This document shows, piece after piece, positions 47,426 through 55,515 of a stretch of 64,000 bases of DNA. Within the stretch, counting starts at the first letter, position 1; every line of letters begins with the position of its first letter. The DNA lies in assembly GCA_903642265.1 (NCBI GenBank), contig CAHJWN010000002.1, positions 95,685-159,684 on the forward strand, in the 5' to 3' direction. The stretch comes from Acidobacteriaceae bacterium. Lineage in GTDB: Bacteria > Acidobacteriota > Terriglobia > Terriglobales > Acidobacteriaceae. The notes beneath the pieces were generated by a model that did not search any database, was not told the DNA's origin, and saw only the letters and a list, made by a program, of their open reading frames with translations. The translations under genes and the position numbers were made by a program.

Positions 47426-47774
47426 GGCGGTGTTTTCCTGTCTGGTGGCCGAATGTGGCCAGAAATCTAAATTGGATGGCGCGGTGGCGCGAGAATCCTG
47501 CGGGCGCTGGGGATGCGCTGCCGGTGAAAATGCGCGACCCTTTTAGTTTACAGCAGTTGGGCCGGCATTCACGGTCTGTTGATTGAGGGAGGGAGGCGGA
47601 ACGTCTGAACAGCGTTCTAAATGACGGTTTGAGGCTGCTTACCGCGCAGAAGCCAAGGTACCCAGGAGCTTAGGTGCCCAGAAGCCCAGGAGCCTAGGTA
47701 CCGGGGAGCCTAGGAGCCGGGAATGCCTTTGACCGCGGCTGTCTGCAAAGCTCTCGCGTAAGCTCAGGGCGCAC
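47426..47774. other. Gene-free interval upstream of typA, with 8-bp tandem repeat
   Basis: 349 bases. The part nearest typA should hold its promoter; the tandem repeat lies at 47651-47722. No gene is supported. Confidence 0.55.
47651..47722. repeat. Nine-unit 8-bp tandem repeat, CC-NN-GG core
   Basis: Nine consecutive octamers: AGCCAAGG, TACCCAGG, AGCTTAGG, TGCCCAGA, AGCCCAGG, AGCCTAGG, TACCGGGG, AGCCTAGG, AGCCGGGA. Consensus is [AT][AG]CC-two bases-GG, most units containing a self-complementary CC..GG core. Confidence 0.75.
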
Positions 47775-48539
47775 TCAGGTGACCTCGCGCTTCATTGCCA
47801 GGGCTGTCATGTCTTCAACCACGGGCTTTGCCCGGAATGGCAGCCATGTGCGGTGATGTTTTTCGTAAAGGTTTGCTGCCTCAAGGACGCCGGTAGCGGC
47901 TTCCCTGGCTGACTTGTAGTTGGAAGCCTTGAGCAGATCGATTATTTTTTCCGGGCCGGCCTGGGTGTTGCTGCCCATGCTTTCTGTGACGCCCTTGGTG
48001 ACGACGAGGAGCATTGCGCCGGGTTCGAAGGCCTGGATCGAGGCGTCGTACGTCAGGTGAGTGAAGAGGCCGAGTGGCATGGAGACGTTTGGAAGGGCGC
48101 GTGTGCCCTCTAAATCGTGGAGAATGGCGGTCTGGCCGCCGGCGTTGATGTAGGCGAGGATCCCAAGCTGGACGTCGTAGCAGCCGATGAAGGTGGGGGC
48201 GAAGCGGACGCCGTTCGTGATGGCGATCAAGCCGTGATTGATGGCGAGGATGAGGGTCTCGGCGGCCTCCATCAGGTTGAAATGAGCGGCGTTGAAGAGT
48301 TCCGTCGAAGTGGCCCGGAAGACCTTTTGCATGGCTGCGGCAATGGGATCGAGTTCGGGCCTTCTGCCTGCGATGTCGGCGAGGAGGAATGAGACGTGTG
48401 GGCCAATCCGTACGGTGTCGAAGAGGTCGCCCCCGGAGCGGTTGGAGGCGTGCTGGGCGTGAAGATCGATGCCGTCAGCGTTGCCGGGATGGGTCGGCTC
48501 TTGATCCGGTAAAGGAGGCACCAGTTCGGTGAGACCCAT
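47775..48539 (-). CDS. PP2C/SpoIIE-type serine phosphatase-like protein with altered metal site
   Basis: 254 aa. The domain matches SpoIIE/RsbU phosphatases, which dephosphorylate anti-anti-sigma factors: GGDLFDT (Asp38), FLLADIAGRR (Asp55, where G-D-V-x-G-K-G is usual), YINAGGQTAIL, FEPGAMLLVVTKGVTES, and VEDMTALAM (Asp243). The normally invariant T-D-G-V-T-E is T-K-G-V-T-E here (Lys182; codon AAG). The enzyme may be inactive or use another metal geometry. No sensor domain, anti-sigma or STAS gene is adjacent. Confidence 0.75.
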   Translation of the reverse strand: MGLTELVPPLPDQEPTHPGNADGIDLHAQHASNRSGGDLFDTVRIGPHVSFLLADIAGRRPELDPIAAAMQKVFRATSTELFNAAHFNLMEAAETLILAINHGLIAITNGVRFAPTFIGCYDVQLGILAYINAGGQTAILHDLEGTRALPNVSMPLGLFTHLTYDASIQAFEPGAMLLVVTKGVTESMGSNTQAGPEKIIDLLKASNYKSAREAATGVLEAANLYEKHHRTWLPFRAKPVVEDMTALAMKREVT

Positions 48540-48683
48540 CGCACGCTCCCCAATTTAGACTTTGCGGAATTGTAGCGCGCGCGGGGTATCGGCGCTGCGA
48601 AATACTGGATGCTCTCGTGACCTGGCTGCATCGATGGAGATTTACAGGAGTGCCCCGCACCTTAGAGAAGAAATTTGGGGACC

Positions 48684-50027
48684 CTACTCCCTGGTGGTGC
48701 CTGGCGACAAGGCGGGTGCAGGACGTGGGATGGCGTCCAGGATCCTGAGGTCAGCTTGAAGCTTCTGCCAGTCTGCGGGCTTCTTGAGGTACCAGGCGGG
48801 CTCGGTGCGGGTGGCATAGAAATCGATAAAGCCCTGGTGGACGTCGGGCATCATGGCGGCCTTGGGGTTGGGGACGCCGAGAAGGGTGTGAAGAAGAAGG
48901 GCGTAGGTCTGGTCGGCGAGTGCGTATTCGCCGAGACGGGAGGGCTTGCCGGTGTCGAGGTCGATCTCGGGCAGATCCGGCGGCGGGACGCCTTTGATGG
49001 TGAGGACGGGAGCGGTCTGGGCAGTCATGGCGCGGAGATAGCTTTCGTACTTGTCGACCGTGTCGTTGACACTCTTCAAGTAGAGATCTTGTTGGTCGGC
49101 GTCGGGGACCTTGATCTGAAGGGACTTGAGCGGACCGATCTTGGGGAGGATGGAGACGAAGAAGGCGAGCATGCGGGTGCCGATACCGGGGCCTTTGTAG
49201 GTGTGGCCGTAGGTCTGGATGAACTCGGTGCGGCTAAGACGATAGACAAACTTCTTGTGGTCGAAGCCAGGCGTTTCTTTTTCGATTTCACCTTTGTAGC
49301 TGACGAGTGCGACCTTGGTCATTTTGGGAATAAGGCTGCTGACGGCCCAGCGGTAGGAGCCGATGGCAAGGTCTTCATCCTTCATGAGGGAGGAGACGGG
49401 GATGCCGTATGTGTCAAGGAAGGCTCGCTCCATGAGAGGCTTGGCGACCTGGAAGCCGATGAAGTCGCGGTAGTTCTGCTGGTTGTAGCGACCATGGGCA
49501 ACCTCGACGACATCGAATCCGAACTCGGTGCGGACGTGGGCGACGGGGTTTTCGTCGTAGGTGACGACGGAGCCGTACCTGGCACGGAGTCTGGGATTCT
49601 GCTGGGGGACGACGATGTTGACGGTGGGGTGTCCGTCGACATCGCCGCACCAGTGGGCGAGGGCGCCGAGGGCGAAGGCGAGTTCGTTGGGGTCGGTGGA
49701 CTCGCGAATGAGGGTAGAGACGAAGTCCCCGCTGCGAACGTAGTGGACCATGTCGGAAAACTGGGGGCTGCCGAAGGGGTAGTAGCCGATGTCCTGAATG
49801 ACGGAGCCACCGTAGGCATAGGCATGGGCGGTGCGGAGCTGAGTGTCGGTGAGATCTGGATAGCGGGCTTTGAGGAGCGGGACGATTTGCGGGAGCCAGG
49901 CGAGATCGACTACCTCTTCGTGGGTGAGAACGGAGTAGGCACTGACGCAGGGCGGACGGACGAAGAGCAGGAGGCCCACTACGATTGCGGTAGCGAGTCG
50001 GCTGATAGCAGAGAAACTTCGGGACAC
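48684..50027 (-). CDS. Exported zinc-dependent phospholipase C/S1-P1 nuclease-like protein
   Basis: 447 aa, GTG start with GAGG upstream. Residues 1-30 are a signal peptide ending VSAYSVLTHEE. The helical domain has the zinc-ligand-type His in SVLTHEEVVD and in LGALAHWCGDVDGHP. These match the zinc-dependent phospholipase C-like acidobacterial family. Activity on phospholipid is inferred from the family name only. Later segments (VSYKGEIEKETPGFDHKKF) are unassigned. Divergent from the cysteine dioxygenase gene. Confidence 0.75.
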   Translation of the reverse strand: MSRSFSAISRLATAIVVGLLLFVRPPCVSAYSVLTHEEVVDLAWLPQIVPLLKARYPDLTDTQLRTAHAYAYGGSVIQDIGYYPFGSPQFSDMVHYVRSGDFVSTLIRESTDPNELAFALGALAHWCGDVDGHPTVNIVVPQQNPRLRARYGSVVTYDENPVAHVRTEFGFDVVEVAHGRYNQQNYRDFIGFQVAKPLMERAFLDTYGIPVSSLMKDEDLAIGSYRWAVSSLIPKMTKVALVSYKGEIEKETPGFDHKKFVYRLSRTEFIQTYGHTYKGPGIGTRMLAFFVSILPKIGPLKSLQIKVPDADQQDLYLKSVNDTVDKYESYLRAMTAQTAPVLTIKGVPPPDLPEIDLDTGKPSRLGEYALADQTYALLLHTLLGVPNPKAAMMPDVHQGFIDFYATRTEPAWYLKKPADWQKLQADLRILDAIPRPAPALSPGTTRE

Positions 50028-50194
50028 GGAAAAGCCTCGTTCTGGATCGGGTTGCGGCTACACAATGCTGACCCATTGCAAAAGATAAATCACTCCCCCA
50101 TTCAGACAACATGCGAGACTTTGGGATAATAGGGGGTGCTGCCTGCAAAAGCAGATTCCCTTTGCGAATGCCAAAGGAACCGGGAGAGATTGCG

Positions 50195-50827
50195 ATGAAG
50201 GGTCAAGCTGCGATCGAGACGCATCCGCTGCATACGTCGATAGGGGATTTTGTTGCGGGATTGAAGGAGCTGGAGCGCGACCTGATCACGAAGCCAAAGA
50301 TCGCCGAGTATATGGCGGCGATGCCGCTGAAGGCAGAGGCGCTGCACAACTATGTGTGGTGGCGGGACAGTTTGTATACGCGGAACTTGATCTATCGCGA
50401 TGCGTTGTTCGAGGTGATGACGATCTGCTGGTCGCCGGGGCAGAAGACGGCGATCCATACCCATAATGGGCAGCTTGGATGGATGACGGTGGCGCAGGGC
50501 GAGATCGTGACGCATGAGTATAAGCATGGGAGATGCAATGCTCCTGAGAACCAGAATGTGGTGAATATCGATTGCCTGGGTGGGGCGACGGAGTTGCAGA
50601 TTGACCGGATCGGCAGCGTGGCATGTGCAGAAGGGACGGGCATGGTGACAGTGGACAAGCTGCAGACGATTCACCAGATTGAGAATGCGGGGACGACGGG
50701 ATGCATCAGTCTGCATGTGTATTCGAAGCCGTTCGATTCATGTATTGCGTTTGATTTGGAGAAGCAGCGGTGTTATCGGAGGAACTTGAGTTATTTCAGT
50801 AAGGATGGGGAGCGGGTGGGGGTTTAG
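50195..50827 (+). CDS. Cysteine dioxygenase-family cupin
   Basis: 210 aa from the ATG at 50195, preceded by GGGAGAG; upstream in-frame ATGs at 50168 and 50111 are less likely. Oxidises cysteine (or a related thiol) to the sulfinate using Fe(II) and O2. Iron ligands His88 and His90 (AIHTHNGQLGW) and His160 (TIHQIENAG). The catalytic Ser-His-Tyr set is Ser172, His174 and Tyr176 (SLHVY). The mammalian crosslink Cys position is Gly95, as in many bacterial enzymes. Monocistronic. Confidence 0.88.
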   Translation: MKGQAAIETHPLHTSIGDFVAGLKELERDLITKPKIAEYMAAMPLKAEALHNYVWWRDSLYTRNLIYRDALFEVMTICWSPGQKTAIHTHNGQLGWMTVAQGEIVTHEYKHGRCNAPENQNVVNIDCLGGATELQIDRIGSVACAEGTGMVTVDKLQTIHQIENAGTTGCISLHVYSKPFDSCIAFDLEKQRCYRRNLSYFSKDGERVGV

Positions 50828-50840
50828 GGGAGCGCGCTGG

Positions 50841-51022
50841 GCGGCTGAAGCTCGGTTATTATGCGGGTCAGGTGAGGTTGGCACGGCTGAAGCTGAACGC
50901 TTGAGCAGGACAGGTGAGGGTCACGGCTGAAGCTGAACTCATAAAGCAGGACGGGTTAGGGTCGCGGCTGAAGCTGAACTCATAAACCAGGACGGGTAAG
51001 GGTCGCGGTTTTAGTTGAAGAT
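50841..51022. repeat. Tandem repeat, about 41-bp units
   Basis: Units start at 50841 (diverged), 50882, 50922, 50963 and 51004 (partial). The best copies (50922-50962 and 50963-51003) share CGGCTGAAGCTGAACTCATA and the GACGGGT.AGGGT end with few differences. There are no unique spacers, so this is not a CRISPR. Confidence 0.8.
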
Positions 51023-51040
51023 GGTGGCGATTGGATGCGA

Positions 51041-51098
51041 AGCGTACCTCAGCGGCTGAAGCCGCGTGGTCAGTGCAGATTTGTGGCACGGCTGAAGC
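51041..51098. repeat. Dispersed element, copy A (upstream of ATP-grasp cluster)
   Basis: A 25-bp block (51041-51065) identical to 55516-55540 contains the hairpin GCGGCTGAAGCCGC (51052-51065). After 17 different bases comes GTGGCACGGCTGAAGC (51083-51098), one base different from copy B. Confidence 0.8.
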
Positions 51099-51137
51099 TG
51101 GATCCCTAAGCTTCATCGTCTATACTCAGAAAATCCC

Positions 51138-52601
51138 ATGGATCAGGCCCAATCGAACCAGTTCGCGCATGTTGCACCGAAGAACTATTTGCTGGATCGC
51201 GCTTACGACGAGATGTTCGCGGGCGAGAACCAGCTGCATGATCACTATGAGCCGCTGCTCGAGCACTTTAACGGGCTTTCGACCGAGGAGCTGAGGCGGC
51301 GCAAGCAGTCGGCGGATGTGAGCTTTCTGAACCAGGGCATCACGTTCACGGTGTATGGGCGGGACGAGGGGACGGAAAAGATCTTTCCGTATGACCTGCT
51401 GCCGAGGATCATTACAAGCGCGGAGTGGGCGACGGTTGAACGCGGGCTGACGCAGCGGATCACGGCGCTGAACCTTTTTCTGAAGGACATCTATAACGAG
51501 GGGCGCATCCTCGATGACGGTGTGGTGCCGCGGGATGTGGTGTACAGCTGCAAGCATTTTCGACGGCAGATGATTGGATTGCAGGTGCCGCGGAATGTGT
51601 ATATCGCGATCTGCGGGACGGACCTGATCCGGATGGAAGATGGCGAGTTTGTGGTGCTTGAGGACAACCTGCGGGTGCCGAGCGGCGTGAGCTATATGCT
51701 GACGAACCGGCGCGTGATGAAGCGGATCTTCCCGCAGCTTTTTCGCAGCTACAACGTGAGGCCGATCGAGCAATATACGCAGCTGCTGCTGGGAACGCTG
51801 CGGTCGCTGGCGCCGGAGGGACGGCCGGAGCCGAATATCGTGCTGCTGTCGCCAGGAGTGTTCAACTCGGCGTACTACGAACACGCGTACCTGGCTCGGC
51901 AGATGGGGATTGAGCTGGTGGAGGGGCGCGACCTGGTGACGCATGACAACGTCATCTATATGCGGACGACGAGCGGGCTGCGGCGGGTGGACGTGATTTA
52001 CCGGCGAGTGGATGACGACTTCATCGATCCGCTGGCGTTTCGTGGGGATTCGATCCTGGGCGTTGCGGGGCTGTTCAATGCGTATCGCGCGGGGAACGTG
52101 ACGCTGGCGAATGCGTTTGGGACGGGTGTGGCGGACGATAAGGCGTTGTATGCGTATGTGCCGGACATTATCAAGTACTACCTCTCGGAGGAGCCGGTGC
52201 TGCAGAACGTGAAGACGTACCTGCTGACGGACAAGAAGTCGCGGCAGCACGTGCTGCAGAATTTGGACAAGCTGGTGGTGAAGGCGGTGGGCGAGAGCGG
52301 CGGCTACGGGATGCTGATCGGGCCGCATTCCACCAAGGCGGAGCGGGAAGAGTTTTCGGCAAAGATTGAGGCCGACCCGCGGAATTACATTGCGCAGCCG
52401 ACAATTTCGTTTTCCAGGGCCCCATGCCTGATCGGGGATGAACTGACGCCACGGCATGTGGACCTGCGGCCCTACATTCTTTATGGCGACAAGGTGTCGA
52501 TTGTTCCGGGTGGGTTGACGCGGGTGGCGCTGAAGGAGGGATCGCTGGTGGTGAATTCGTCGCAGGGGGGCGGGAGTAAGGATACGTGGGTGCTGAGTTA
52601 G
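51138..52601 (+). CDS. Circularly permuted ATP-grasp protein
   Basis: 487 aa. Member of the circularly permuted type 2 ATP-grasp family, predicted to join a carboxylate to an amine using ATP, perhaps forming a peptide-like bond. Recognisable segments: [20 protein letters not shown] (about 15-34), [20 protein letters not shown] (about 174-193), [40 protein letters not shown], and the C-terminal [11 protein letters not shown]. Family knowledge links it with alpha-E and transglutaminase proteins in a predicted peptide-synthesis or tagging system; both genes follow here. The next cluster gene is about 760 bases away because a toxin-antitoxin remnant lies between. Confidence 0.88.
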   Translation: MDQAQSNQFAHVAPKNYLLDRAYDEMFAGENQLHDHYEPLLEHFNGLSTEELRRRKQSADVSFLNQGITFTVYGRDEGTEKIFPYDLLPRIITSAEWATVERGLTQRITALNLFLKDIYNEGRILDDGVVPRDVVYSCKHFRRQMIGLQVPRNVYIAICGTDLIRMEDGEFVVLEDNLRVPSGVSYMLTNRRVMKRIFPQLFRSYNVRPIEQYTQLLLGTLRSLAPEGRPEPNIVLLSPGVFNSAYYEHAYLARQMGIELVEGRDLVTHDNVIYMRTTSGLRRVDVIYRRVDDDFIDPLAFRGDSILGVAGLFNAYRAGNVTLANAFGTGVADDKALYAYVPDIIKYYLSEEPVLQNVKTYLLTDKKSRQHVLQNLDKLVVKAVGESGGYGMLIGPHSTKAEREEFSAKIEADPRNYIAQPTISFSRAPCLIGDELTPRHVDLRPYILYGDKVSIVPGGLTRVALKEGSLVVNSSQGGGSKDTWVLS

Positions 52602-52606
52602 TGGAA

Positions 52607-52921
52607 TTATTCGAGGGGTCGCGAGATGGTACTCGCTACATCTCGCGAAGTATGGAGTACACCGATTATCTCGGGCACATCACCTGCAGCCTTATAGACG
52701 ATACGGTACGACTGGGCGAGCCGACTCCCGACTTCAAAGCCAGCAAGCCGGGTCAGATCGCTCTGTTGGGTTCCGCGATAAGGGTGATCCTCGATGTTGC
52801 GCAGTGTCTTCCGTATGGAAGCGAAGATGGTACCCGCAGGCTTGCCAGGAATGGTTTCAAGGTACGCGAGGATGATGTCGAGATCATAGTCTGCAGCCTT
52901 CGACAGTAAGTACGGTTTCAA
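52607..52921 (-). CDS. ParE/RelE-superfamily toxin
   Basis: 104 aa from the TTG at 52921; an in-frame GTG at 52945 is an alternative. The ParE-like fold pattern is clear: KAADYDLDIILAYLE (helix), RKTLRNIEDHPYRGTQQ, FEVGSRLAQSYRIVYKAAGD and VPEIIGVLHTSRDV (strands). ParE toxins target gyrase; RelE relatives cut mRNA, so the mechanism here is open. The TTG overlaps the ancestral antitoxin stop as TTGA, a normal antitoxin-toxin arrangement. It is on the opposite strand to the ATP-grasp cluster, ending 5 bases from that gene's stop. It reads as intact although its antitoxin is broken. Confidence 0.8.
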   Translation of the reverse strand: MKPYLLSKAADYDLDIILAYLETIPGKPAGTIFASIRKTLRNIEDHPYRGTQQSDLTRLAGFEVGSRLAQSYRIVYKAAGDVPEIIGVLHTSRDVASTISRPLE

Positions 52922-53182
52922 CGGTCGGCCTGTTTGGCGAACCACGCATCGAACTTGCGCTCGACCTGCTCAGAGGTGACGACCTAACCGCGCTTGAGTT
53001 GGTCGATGCTTTGCTTAAAGCGATCCACCTGCGCTTCCGTGAAAGCGGAGAGCGGGAGAGATTCATCTTCAAAGTGCGCCGCGAGGATCTCCGTGACGAT
53101 TTGCTCCTTGGTGCGACCAGAGGCTTCTGCAGCAATTTGGAGTTGGTCTTCAAGGGTCTTCAGGGATTTGCAGGCTGGCCAT
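52918..53182 (-). pseudogene. Broken ribbon-helix-helix/ParD-like antitoxin gene
   Basis: The ATG at 53182 opens MASLQIPEDP and then stops. Removing one base from the GGG at 53154-53156 (plus strand) restores MASLQIPEDLEDQLQIAAEA and runs on as SGRTKEQIVTEILAAHFEDE to RFKQSIDQLKRG. There a TAG (52984-52986) interrupts; beyond it the same frame continues VVTSEQVERKFDAWFAKQ to a TGA that overlaps the toxin start by four bases. Read through, this is an antitoxin of about 87 residues with one frameshift and one nonsense codon. A shorter product from a non-ATG start in the open frame cannot be excluded. Confidence 0.7.
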
Positions 53183-53363
53183 GGGTGGTTCGTCGCTAGC
53201 AAAGTGTACGCCGGCCGATATAGGAAGCGATGCGAGAAGAAGCGATGGCTGGCTTGCGGCAGGTACCGGGGAAGAGGTAGGCACAAAGCAGTACAGATGA
53301 TAAGTTCACATTACGGGCCGGTGAATCTAAGCCGGCGCTGGGTTTAGCGCCCGAGGAGAAGGC

Positions 53364-54350
53364 TTGCTTTCACGCGTTGCCGATAGTCTTTACTGGATGT
53401 CTCGCTACCTTGAGCGAGCCGAGCATACGACGCGGCTGCTCGAGGTGAACCTGAACCTGATGCTGGATGAAAGTGCGGCGAGTGCGGAGCGGCGATGGCA
53501 GCGGGTACTGCTGGCGCTTGGAAATCCGAAGGACATTGCATGGATTGGCGACCCGTATGCACTGACGTACGAGCTTACGTTTAGTACAGCGTACAAGGGA
53601 TCGATCATCTCCTGCATCATTGCGGCGCGGGAGAACTCGCGGCATGTAAGGGAGCAGATTTCGACCGAGCAGTGGCATCGCTTGAACAGCCTGTATCTCG
53701 AGGTGACGAGGCCGGAGATGCAGAGCGAGATGCAGACCGGGGCAAACGGCTTCAACTCGGAGCGGCAGAATGAGTTCCTGCAGCGGGTGATGGAGGCGGT
53801 GCACCAGTTTCAAGGCGTGACCGACTCCACGATGAGCCATGGCGAGGGTTGGCAGTTTATCCAGGTGGGACGGTATATCGAACGCGCGGCGGCGACGGCG
53901 AAGCTGCTGGAGGCGTACCACGAGGACCTTTGGAAGCTGCCGGAGCATCTACCGGGCGGCAATGAGTACCTGGACTGGATGGGGCTGCTGCGGTCGGCCA
54001 CGGCATTTGAGGCGTACTGCAAGGTGTACACGGCAGACCTTTCGCCGGAGAAGATCCTGGAATTTCTGCTGCTGGACGCTGAGTTTCCGCATTCGCTGCG
54101 GTTCTCGATTGATAGCCTGCAGCGGGCGCTTGAGGCTATCCATAGCGAGAGCGGGAAGCAGCGGGCGATGCAGCTGAGCATGCTTGCGGGAAGGCTGCAG
54201 GCGTCCCTGAGCTTCAGTCAGGTGGACGATATTCTGGAGCAGGACGTGATTGCGTACCTGCGGAACATCCAGGCGCAATGCGAAGAGATCCATGACGGCA
54301 TCTTTGAGCTGTATGTGGATTATTCGATCCAGACGGCGCTGGCGAGTTGA
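53364..54350 (+). CDS. Alpha-E domain protein
   Basis: 328 aa. Almost entirely alpha-helical protein of the alpha-E family (conserved helical domain with motif Arg-Glu): MLSRVADSLYWMSRYLERAEHTTRLLEV at the N-terminus is diagnostic. It continues with GWQFIQVGRYIERAAATAKLL and GNEYLDWMGLLRSATAFEAY. The start is TTG, supported by GAGGAG immediately upstream. The molecular role is unknown; it nearly always accompanies a circularly permuted ATP-grasp and a transglutaminase, as here. The 148 bases to the next gene carry a 28-bp tandem repeat. Confidence 0.87.
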   Translation: MLSRVADSLYWMSRYLERAEHTTRLLEVNLNLMLDESAASAERRWQRVLLALGNPKDIAWIGDPYALTYELTFSTAYKGSIISCIIAARENSRHVREQISTEQWHRLNSLYLEVTRPEMQSEMQTGANGFNSERQNEFLQRVMEAVHQFQGVTDSTMSHGEGWQFIQVGRYIERAAATAKLLEAYHEDLWKLPEHLPGGNEYLDWMGLLRSATAFEAYCKVYTADLSPEKILEFLLLDAEFPHSLRFSIDSLQRALEAIHSESGKQRAMQLSMLAGRLQASLSFSQVDDILEQDVIAYLRNIQAQCEEIHDGIFELYVDYSIQTALAS

Positions 54351-54402
54351 AGGTGGCGAAGGGCAGCGGAGAACAGCTAAGGGCAGCGAAAGCAGCTAAA
54401 AC

Positions 54403-54486
54403 GCTGACGGCAGCAAAGGGCAGTTAAAAAGCTGACGGCAGCAAAGGGCAGTTATAAAGCTGACGGCGGCTAAGGGCAACTGCGAC
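54403..54486. repeat. Tandem repeat, three 28-bp units
   Basis: Units 54403-54430, 54431-54458 and 54459-54486. Units 1 and 2 begin GCTGACGGCAGCAAAGGGCA and differ at two positions; unit 3 is more diverged. Shorter related pieces (AAGGGCAGCG.A..CAGCT) precede from about 54355. Confidence 0.8.
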
Positions 54487-54498
54487 GGGAGGAGCTTC

Positions 54499-55491
54499 AT
54501 GTATTATTCGATTCGACATTTGACGAAGTTCCTATATAGCAACCCGGTGAGCGAGAGCATGATGGAGACGCGGATGCATCCGCGCAGCGATCAGAACCAG
54601 CGGTGCCTGACGTTCCATCTTTCGGTGAGCCCGAGGTGCCGGGTGTTTGGGTATCGCGATCATCTTGCGAACCATGTTCACCACTTCGACATACCGGGTG
54701 CGCATGGGCAGCTTGTGATCGTGGCCGAGTCGCAGGTTGAGGTGCAGCCTTCAAACCCGGTCCCTGCGTTCCTGTATCCCGAGGCATGGGCGGAGCTGGA
54801 CGCGATGGTCGAGCAAGGCGATTATTGGGAGATGCTGGGGGCGAGCGAGTTCTGCGCGCCGACGCCGCTGCTGGATGAGTTGGCGATTGAGTTGAACGTG
54901 GGCCGGCGGGACGATCCATTGCAGGTGCTGCATGAGCTGAATGAGCGGATTTACCGGTACTTTGATTATGTGCCGAAGTCGACGAAGGTGGATTCACCCA
55001 TTGACGTGGCGCTGACCTCGCGCAAGGGGGTGTGCCAGGACTTTGCGCATGTAATGATCACGCTGGTGCGATCGAAGCTGCGGATCCCGTGCCGGTATGT
55101 AAGCGGCTATTTGTATCACGGGGAGCTGCATGCGGACAGATCGGCGAACTCGGCCACCCATGCATGGATTGAGGCGCTGGTGCCGCAGCTCGGATGGGTG
55201 GGATTTGATCCAACCAACCTGCTGGTGGCAGGCGACCGGCATATTCGTACGGCGATCGGAAGGGACTATGCGGATGTTCCGCCAACGCACGGGATGTTTA
55301 GGGGGCGCGCGGCGAGCGAACTTACGGTTGCGGTGCAGGTGATGCCGAGCGAAGGGACACCGTCCCTTGACCAAGAGCTGCCGGTGCCGCAGGACTGGTC
55401 GACGCTGGTGGAGAAGGCGGTGATGCTGCCGGATCTGCCTCCGCCACCGACGAGACTGCAGCAGATGCAGATGGCACAGCAGCAGCAGTAG
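54499..55491 (+). CDS. Transglutaminase-like protease-fold protein
   Basis: 330 aa, GGGAGGAG upstream of the ATG. An N-terminal bacterial transglutaminase beta domain (about 1-85) is followed by the papain-like core. The catalytic triad by motif is Cys179 (RKGVCQDFAHVM), His221 (ATHAWIEA) and Asp237 (GFDPTN). No signal peptide, so cytosolic. Such proteins may hydrolyse or form isopeptide bonds. Third gene of the ATP-grasp/alpha-E/transglutaminase set; the Pro/Gln-rich tail ends the cluster. Confidence 0.9.
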   Translation: MYYSIRHLTKFLYSNPVSESMMETRMHPRSDQNQRCLTFHLSVSPRCRVFGYRDHLANHVHHFDIPGAHGQLVIVAESQVEVQPSNPVPAFLYPEAWAELDAMVEQGDYWEMLGASEFCAPTPLLDELAIELNVGRRDDPLQVLHELNERIYRYFDYVPKSTKVDSPIDVALTSRKGVCQDFAHVMITLVRSKLRIPCRYVSGYLYHGELHADRSANSATHAWIEALVPQLGWVGFDPTNLLVAGDRHIRTAIGRDYADVPPTHGMFRGRAASELTVAVQVMPSEGTPSLDQELPVPQDWSTLVEKAVMLPDLPPPPTRLQQMQMAQQQQ

Positions 55492-55515
55492 TAGTCATAG
55501 CAATCGTGGGATTGG

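Larger units (their letters stand above)
50828..51137. other. Gene-free interval with tandem and dispersed repeats, upstream of the ATP-grasp gene
   Basis: 310 bases consisting mainly of repeats: a 41-bp tandem array (50841-51022) and one copy of a dispersed element (51041-51098). A minus-strand open frame through it only translates the repeats. Confidence 0.7.

Noticed and set aside
48675..50129. 484-codon plus-strand frame opposite the phospholipase C-like gene
   Set aside because: It is antisense to a gene with a signal peptide and zinc motifs; the long frame follows from high G+C at third codon positions.
50841..51022. Regular 41-bp repeats as a CRISPR array
   Set aside because: Units are joined head to tail with no unique spacers, and no cas gene is present.
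50868..51116. 82-codon minus-strand frame in the repeat region
   Set aside because: It only translates the tandem repeats and has no ribosome site or homology signal.
51126..52457. 443-codon minus-strand frame
   Set aside because: Antisense to the ATP-grasp gene; its translation is Arg/His/Gln-rich low complexity with no domain.
54403..54486. 28-bp repeats as a CRISPR array
   Set aside because: The 28-bp units are contiguous; there are no spacers.
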